Assembly: GCA_965215215.1 (NCBI GenBank)
Contig: OZ244043.1
Span: 1,116,001 to 1,180,000 of the forward strand
Length of the DNA stretch: 64,000 bases
From: CALDTK01 sp965215215
Lineage (GTDB): Bacteria > Bacteroidota > Bacteroidia > Chitinophagales > Saprospiraceae
Reading direction: 5' to 3'
The position numbers and the translations under genes are program-made. Positions 59,552-64,000 of the stretch are shown here, in pieces. The stretch's first letter is position 1; the number at the start of each line of letters is the position of its first letter. A model generated the notes under the pieces. That model was not told the DNA's origin, ran no database searches, and was given only the letters and a program-made list of their open reading frames with translations.

Positions 59552-61246
59552 GTGAAAACGACCACGCTACTTCTACGCCCCGCGCTGCCGCTGTGCCTCC
59601 TGCTGTGCGCCACGGCCTGTACCGACCTACAGGAGGAGATCCTGGACGAATCCTCCGCCTCGGAGCTCTCCGAAGGCGAAACCATCGACGGCCTGCTCGC
59701 CCCCGTCTACGCGAAGCTACCGGACGTATTCCTGCACACCCGCTACTTCGCCCTCCAGGAGATCAGCACCGACGAGGCCATCCTCCCCTACCGCGGCGGC
59801 ACCGATTGGGGCGACAACGGCATCTACCTCGCCCTGCACGACCACACCTTCGACCCGACCAACGCCAACATCGGCAACACCTGGAACGAGATCCTTCCCT
59901 CGATCTCGCGCACGATCACGGCCATCGACCAACTGCCCAACTACGGCGATCCGCGCGCCCAAACCTACCTCGCCGAGGCTCGCGCGATGCGCGCCTACTA
60001 CTCGATGCTGACGCTCGACCTCTACGACCTCGTGTTCGTGAAGGAGAACGTGGACGACGACTCGCAAATCCTGCGCGGCACCGAAGGACTGAACTACGTC
60101 ACCTCCGAGCTCGAGGCCGTGGAGCCGCTCCTGCCCGAAAGCGATAACCCCGGTCGCCTCAACCGCGGCGGCGCGCAGGCACTCCTCGCGCGCCTCTACC
60201 TCAACGCCGCCGTGTACCGCGATCGCTACGCGGAGGACTTCGACTTCACCGAAGCCGACATGGCCAAGGTGATCGACTACTGCGACCGGATCATCAACTC
60301 CGGCCAGTACGAGCTCGCCCCCGAATTCTTCTCCCTGTTCGACTCGGACAATCACGACAACAAGGAGCTCATCTTCGCCGTCGACCAACGCGCCGAGCTC
60401 AACGGCCACAATCGGATGGCCTACTTCTCGATCTCGGGCGACGTATTTCCGCTACCCGAGTTCCCGAACGCCAACGGCACCGACGGGCCGGCCATCACGC
60501 CGACGTTCTACCGGAGTTGGGTGGACGCCTACGGTTCCGAAGATCCCTCGGTCGACCCACGCTTCTTCAAGCGAAACCTGCCTGAGTTCGTCGGCAACGA
60601 CACCTGCATGGCCGGGAGCGACTTTCGGATCGACCGCGGCATCCTGCGTGGTCAGCAGTTCGGCCTCCAGCGCGAGGCCGACGGGTTCGTCCGCTGTGAG
60701 AACGGCGACTTTAAGGTCGGCCCGCTCGTCCACCTCAGTCGCGAGCGTCCCGACCTGGCCGTCGATTACACCGAGCTGGTCGACTTCACCCCCGAAGGCA
60801 GCAACTACCCGAGCGGCTACCGCGTGGAGAAGTACGAGTTCAGTCCGAAGTCTAACTCGGGTCGCAACAACGGCGACGCCGACCTCGTGATCGTGCGCCT
60901 CGCCGACGTGTACCTCATGCGCGCCGAGGCCAAGCTCCGCATGAACGCCGATGCGGAGGGCGCCCTCGCGGACGTCAACTCCGTTCGCGCCGCCCGCACC
61001 GCCCGCCCGCCCGCACCGCCCGCCCTGGAGCGCGTGGATCTCGACCTGCTCCTCCGCGAGCGCGGCTTCGAGCTCTACTGGGAGCACCAGCGCCGCACCG
61101 ACCTCATCCGCTTCGGCAAGTACGAGGATACCTGGACCGAGAAGACCAACAACGAGCGTTTTCGGAGAGTGTACCCTATTCCCCAAACGGCCATCGACGG
61201 GGCCTCTTCGGAGACGGGCTACCTCGTCCAGAACGAGGGCTACTGA
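59552..61246 (+). CDS. RagB/SusD family surface lipoprotein
   Basis: A roughly 564-residue SusD-like protein. GTG 59552 is chosen because it yields a clean lipoprotein signal (KTTTLLLRPALPLCLLLCATAC); an in-frame TTG at 59525 would add nine residues and overlap the SusC stop. Helical TPR-like segments (PNYGDPRAQTYLAEARAMRAYYSML, RLNRGGAQALLARLYLNAA) and the C-terminal DVYLMRAEAKLRMN, then FELYWEHQRRTDLIRFGKY, are typical of SusD. It caps the SusC barrel and binds the ligand at the cell surface. It is directly coupled to the SusC gene. Confidence 0.93.
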   Translation: MKTTTLLLRPALPLCLLLCATACTDLQEEILDESSASELSEGETIDGLLAPVYAKLPDVFLHTRYFALQEISTDEAILPYRGGTDWGDNGIYLALHDHTFDPTNANIGNTWNEILPSISRTITAIDQLPNYGDPRAQTYLAEARAMRAYYSMLTLDLYDLVFVKENVDDDSQILRGTEGLNYVTSELEAVEPLLPESDNPGRLNRGGAQALLARLYLNAAVYRDRYAEDFDFTEADMAKVIDYCDRIINSGQYELAPEFFSLFDSDNHDNKELIFAVDQRAELNGHNRMAYFSISGDVFPLPEFPNANGTDGPAITPTFYRSWVDAYGSEDPSVDPRFFKRNLPEFVGNDTCMAGSDFRIDRGILRGQQFGLQREADGFVRCENGDFKVGPLVHLSRERPDLAVDYTELVDFTPEGSNYPSGYRVEKYEFSPKSNSGRNNGDADLVIVRLADVYLMRAEAKLRMNADAEGALADVNSVRAARTARPPAPPALERVDLDLLLRERGFELYWEHQRRTDLIRFGKYEDTWTEKTNNERFRRVYPIPQTAIDGASSETGYLVQNEGY

Positions 61247-61538
61247 GCGCTCGGGTTCCAACGGCCTGTTCGAACGAGTAGGTCGCGGAGCGGGTCAGTA
61301 TGCGTCCAGCGTGCTCCACGATCGTGTGTCCACGCAGACCGGTACGCCGGTAGCGCCAACCCTGTCTTTAGGAGCGATCTTACCTTCTGCACGTATCTGC
61401 GAACTTCCCCCCGAACCAACGGCATTTCCAACTTCCAACATTTCGGCGAAGCGCACCTCAGCGTTGAGCTGTGTTCCGCTCAACCCGTCGGACCCAAATG
61501 AAGGACGAGACCGCTTACCGACACTTAAAAGCAACGCC
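61247..61538. other. spacer between the SusD-like and phospholipase genes
   Basis: These 292 bases stay open in the phospholipase frame, but the translation has no recognisable domain and the signal peptide begins only at ATG 61539. No terminator hairpin was seen, so read-through from SusCD is possible. Confidence 0.5.
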
Positions 61539-62699
61539 ATGGCCCGTTTAAGTGAGTGTTTTAGCGTGAGCGTGTGGGCTGCGCTCTTAGCCTCGTGCTC
61601 GCTCTCCGCGGTGAGTACGGCGGCTCAGCGAAACCCCCAGCTCGGGAAGCTAAAGCTCAACCAGCTCCAGGTCATCGGCACGCACAACAGCTACAAGCTG
61701 GCCATGGACTCGATGCTGATGGCCGAGCTCGGCGAAGTCGATTCGGGCGAGGCGCTATCCCTCGACTACGCGCACCGCGCCTTGGGCGAGCAGCTCGATC
61801 TCGGCGTGCGCGCCCTCGAGCTCGACGTGCTGTACGACCCGGAGGGGGGTCGGTACTCGGATCCGCGGGGATTGGAGATGGAACGGATGGCCGGCCTCGA
61901 TCCGCCGCCGATCGACACCGCGTCGATGGCGAAACCGGGTTTCAAGGTGATGCACATTCAGGACCTCGATTTCCGAGCGACCTGTCCGACGTTCGAGCTT
62001 TGCTTGGGTGAGCTCGCGGCCTGGTCTGCGGCCAACCCGCGCCACCTCCCGATCATGGTCTCGATCAACGCCAAGGAGGGAGGTATTCCGCGCCCCGGCT
62101 TCACGGAGGCGCTCCCCTTCGACACTGCCGCATTCGACGCGCTCGACGCGGAACTGCGGGAGCGCATTCCGGCAGAACGCCTCCTTACCCCGGATGGCGT
62201 ACGGGGCGACAGCACCACCCTAGCCGGGGCGGTGCGGGCGGGCAACTGGCCGAGTTTGGAGGCCTCCCTCGGCAAATTCCTGTTCGTGCTCGACGGTGGG
62301 GCTCCCCAGACCGACACCTACCTTCAGGGACACCCCTCGCTGCGCGATCGCGCGATGTTCATTATCGGGGATCCGGAGGCCCCCGACCAACCGGAGGACG
62401 CCGTCTTCTTCGTGAACGAACCGCAGGGTAAGGAAGAATTGATCTCGAGGCTCGTGGGGGAGGGATTTCTCGTGCGGACGCGCGCGGACGCCGGCACTAC
62501 CGAAGCCCGTGCAGGCGACTACAGCCGCCTCGAGAGCGCGATGCGATCGGGCGCTCATTTCGTAAGTACGGACTACGAGTTCGCCGATCCGCGCTTCGGG
62601 ACGGAGTACGAGGTCCGCTTCCCCGACGACCGGCTCGTACGCTGCAATCCGGTCACCGCCGCCGGACAGTGTACAGCGCCTCTGAAAGCCAGTTACTGA
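61539..62699 (+). CDS. Ca2+-dependent phosphoinositide-specific phospholipase C-like protein
   Basis: A 386-residue secreted or periplasmic protein of the PI-PLC superfamily (PI-PLC-C1 type). ATG 61539 opens a signal segment (FSVSVWAALLASCSLSAVS) that could also carry a lipobox. The catalytic core begins with LNQLQVIGTHNSYK (first catalytic His), followed by LGVRALELDVLYDPEGG and GFKVMHIQDLDF with the second His. LPIMVSINAKEGG and the C-terminal GAHFVSTDYEFAD are also typical. It would cleave a phosphodiester such as a glycerophospho- or phosphatidylinositol. It sits between the SusCD pair and a phosphatase gene, five bases from the latter. Confidence 0.85.
   Translation: MARLSECFSVSVWAALLASCSLSAVSTAAQRNPQLGKLKLNQLQVIGTHNSYKLAMDSMLMAELGEVDSGEALSLDYAHRALGEQLDLGVRALELDVLYDPEGGRYSDPRGLEMERMAGLDPPPIDTASMAKPGFKVMHIQDLDFRATCPTFELCLGELAAWSAANPRHLPIMVSINAKEGGIPRPGFTEALPFDTAAFDALDAELRERIPAERLLTPDGVRGDSTTLAGAVRAGNWPSLEASLGKFLFVLDGGAPQTDTYLQGHPSLRDRAMFIIGDPEAPDQPEDAVFFVNEPQGKEELISRLVGEGFLVRTRADAGTTEARAGDYSRLESAMRSGAHFVSTDYEFADPRFGTEYEVRFPDDRLVRCNPVTAAGQCTAPLKASY
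61558..61571 (+). repeat. GTTTT mini-hairpin motif, copy 24
   Basis: GTTTTAGCGTGAGC, loop GTGA, still GNRA. Sense in the signal-peptide region of the phospholipase gene. Confidence 0.7.
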
Positions 62700-62703
62700 G
62701 CCT

Positions 62704-63993
62704 ATGCAGCGCGCACGCCCGCAAATTTACCTACCGGTGCTCCTGGGGTTGATACTCGGCGGTTGCTGGGGACGCATCGCCGAGCAGCGGCAGGGCGGGG
62801 CGGGGGCCGGACGAGCGCGATTGCTCCGCGCGCCGTACCTGCAGATGGCCCTCGGCGACAGCGCCACCGTGATGTGGCGCACGGATACGGGATCGACCGC
62901 GGGAGTACGCTTTCGCCCCGCGGGCTCGCAAAACTGGCGATCGGCTACCGGCGAGGTGGAGCGCAAGCGCACGGGAGCGTTCGCGAACGAGGTGGTGCTA
63001 AACGGCTTGGCCCACAGTGAGTCGTACGAGTACGAGGTGATTACCGACGGGCGCGTGTTCGCCGGGCGAACCTACACCTTCGTGAGCCCAGCCCCCGCCG
63101 ACGACACCGCGTTTTCGTTTTTCGCGGTCGGGGATATCGGCGAACCCGTGGCGCTGGAGGGCGCACCGCAGTTTTTAGCCCGGGCGCTAGAGCGAGATAC
63201 GCTACACTACGCGTTCGGACTGTTGCTCGGCGACATCGTGTATCCCGAAGGCAGGAGCGAGGACTACGACGAGGTGTTCTTTCGCCACTTCGCCGACTAC
63301 TTCCCGACCACCGCGGTGTACCCCGTACTCGGCAACCACGATTGGCACGAACCGGAGCAAAACTACACGCAGGAGTGGCGACTGCCGGGCAACGAGCACT
63401 ACTACAGTTTCGACTACGGCAATGTGCGCTTCATCGCCCTCGACAGCGGACCGGAGGGCGAAATCTGGGACTACGAGCGACAGGTCGCGTGGCTCGAGGA
63501 GCGATTGGGGTCCACGGCCGGCCGGCGCGATTGGACAGTCGTGTACCTCCACCACAACGGGAAGAGTTGCACGTACAAGCAGGATTACGGGGGGGTTGTG
63601 TCCCTGTACCCCCTCTTCGAGAAGTACGGGGTCGACTTCGTTTTTAACGGGCACGCGCACACCTACGAGCGGCTCAATCCCATGGACGGGAAGGGCGACC
63701 CGATCCCGGCGTACGTAGGCAAACCACAGGTGTACACCGATCCGCGCGGTTTCATCAGCACCACGATTGGCAGCGGCGGTAAGCTGCGGGGGATGAAGGG
63801 CGATCCGACTGCGTATGCGCCCGATGCGGAGCGCTGCCGACACCCGGATTTAGTGGCGCGCGACGCGCACACCTGGGCGTATCTCGGCTTAACGGTCAAC
63901 GGTCGTGAGTTGCGGGGTACCGCTTACGACACCCGCACCCACGCGGTGATCGATAGCTTCGTGGTCCGAAAATCAGCCGCGTTCGTGCCCTAG
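62704..63993 (+). CDS. purple acid phosphatase-like metallophosphoesterase
   Basis: A 429-residue secreted phosphatase. A signal or lipoprotein segment (YLPVLLGLILGGC, a likely lipobox) precedes an N-terminal fibronectin-like purple acid phosphatase domain (LRAPYLQMALGDSATVMWRT). The calcineurin-like domain has all metal motifs: VGDIGE, LGDIVYPEG, LGNHDWHE, YLHHN and NGHAHTYERL. It would release phosphate from esters, plausibly the inositol phosphates or phosphomonoesters produced by the phospholipase encoded just upstream. The gene ends at 63993, seven bases inside the window. Confidence 0.92.
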   Translation: MQRARPQIYLPVLLGLILGGCWGRIAEQRQGGAGAGRARLLRAPYLQMALGDSATVMWRTDTGSTAGVRFRPAGSQNWRSATGEVERKRTGAFANEVVLNGLAHSESYEYEVITDGRVFAGRTYTFVSPAPADDTAFSFFAVGDIGEPVALEGAPQFLARALERDTLHYAFGLLLGDIVYPEGRSEDYDEVFFRHFADYFPTTAVYPVLGNHDWHEPEQNYTQEWRLPGNEHYYSFDYGNVRFIALDSGPEGEIWDYERQVAWLEERLGSTAGRRDWTVVYLHHNGKSCTYKQDYGGVVSLYPLFEKYGVDFVFNGHAHTYERLNPMDGKGDPIPAYVGKPQVYTDPRGFISTTIGSGGKLRGMKGDPTAYAPDAERCRHPDLVARDAHTWAYLGLTVNGRELRGTAYDTRTHAVIDSFVVRKSAAFVP

Positions 63994-64000
63994 CCACGTA

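Overview
This 64 kb window is chromosomal DNA of a GC-rich member of the Bacteroidota, probably of the Saprospiria/Lewinella group. That placement is inferred from the mix of type IX secretion (T9SS) C-terminal sorting domains, SusC/SusD and TonB-receptor/DUF4249 pairs, frequent GTG/TTG starts and a lack of Shine-Dalgarno sites. I saw no rRNA, tRNA, CRISPR array or intact insertion sequence.

Layout. 1-3.2 kb (minus): the end-clipped gene of an MscS-type channel, manganese catalase and a stress-type short-chain dehydrogenase. 3.3-6.7 kb: a T9SS-exported protein and an unknown membrane protein. 6.8-15.5 kb: one compact plus-strand operon encoding an efflux adaptor, TolC-like outer-membrane protein, ABC ATPase, two FtsX/MacB-type permeases, an NtrC-type response regulator and its histidine kinase. 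15.5-18.5 kb: YitT-family membrane protein, Fic-family protein and a decayed AAA/DUF4143 ATPase behind a perfect palindrome. 18.5-28.3 kb: mostly housekeeping (OmpA-like protein, fatty acid desaturase, Gre factor, Rpn-type nuclease, dnaE, an exported HIRAN protein, metZ). 28.6-40.5 kb: a DUF4832 secreted protein, TonB receptor/DUF4249 pair, carboxylesterase, VOC protein, argE and an arginyl-transferase-like gene.

40.6-54.5 kb is a run of four large minus-strand genes for T9SS-secreted enzymes: a 1759-residue chitinase with three GH18 domains, a metalloprotease, a GH16 and a GH81 beta-1,3-glucanase. Together they would attack chitin, beta-1,3-glucan and protein, the polymers of fungal or diatom walls. 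Three of them, and the DUF4832 protein at 28.6 kb, carry the same calcium-type beta/gamma-crystallin module. The end of the window (56.5-64 kb) is a SusC-SusD-phosphoinositide phospholipase C-purple acid phosphatase operon, which suggests outer-membrane capture of phosphorylated compounds rather than a plain polysaccharide.

The most unusual signal is not a gene. A short dispersed motif, GTTTT followed by a tiny GC hairpin with a GNRA-type tetraloop (for example GTTTTGGCGAAAGCC or GTTTTAGCGTAAGC), occurs about 24 times on both strands, in sense, antisense and intergenic positions and in several reading frames. Its stem bases covary. It is missing from a 17 kb stretch that contains the wall-degrading gene run.
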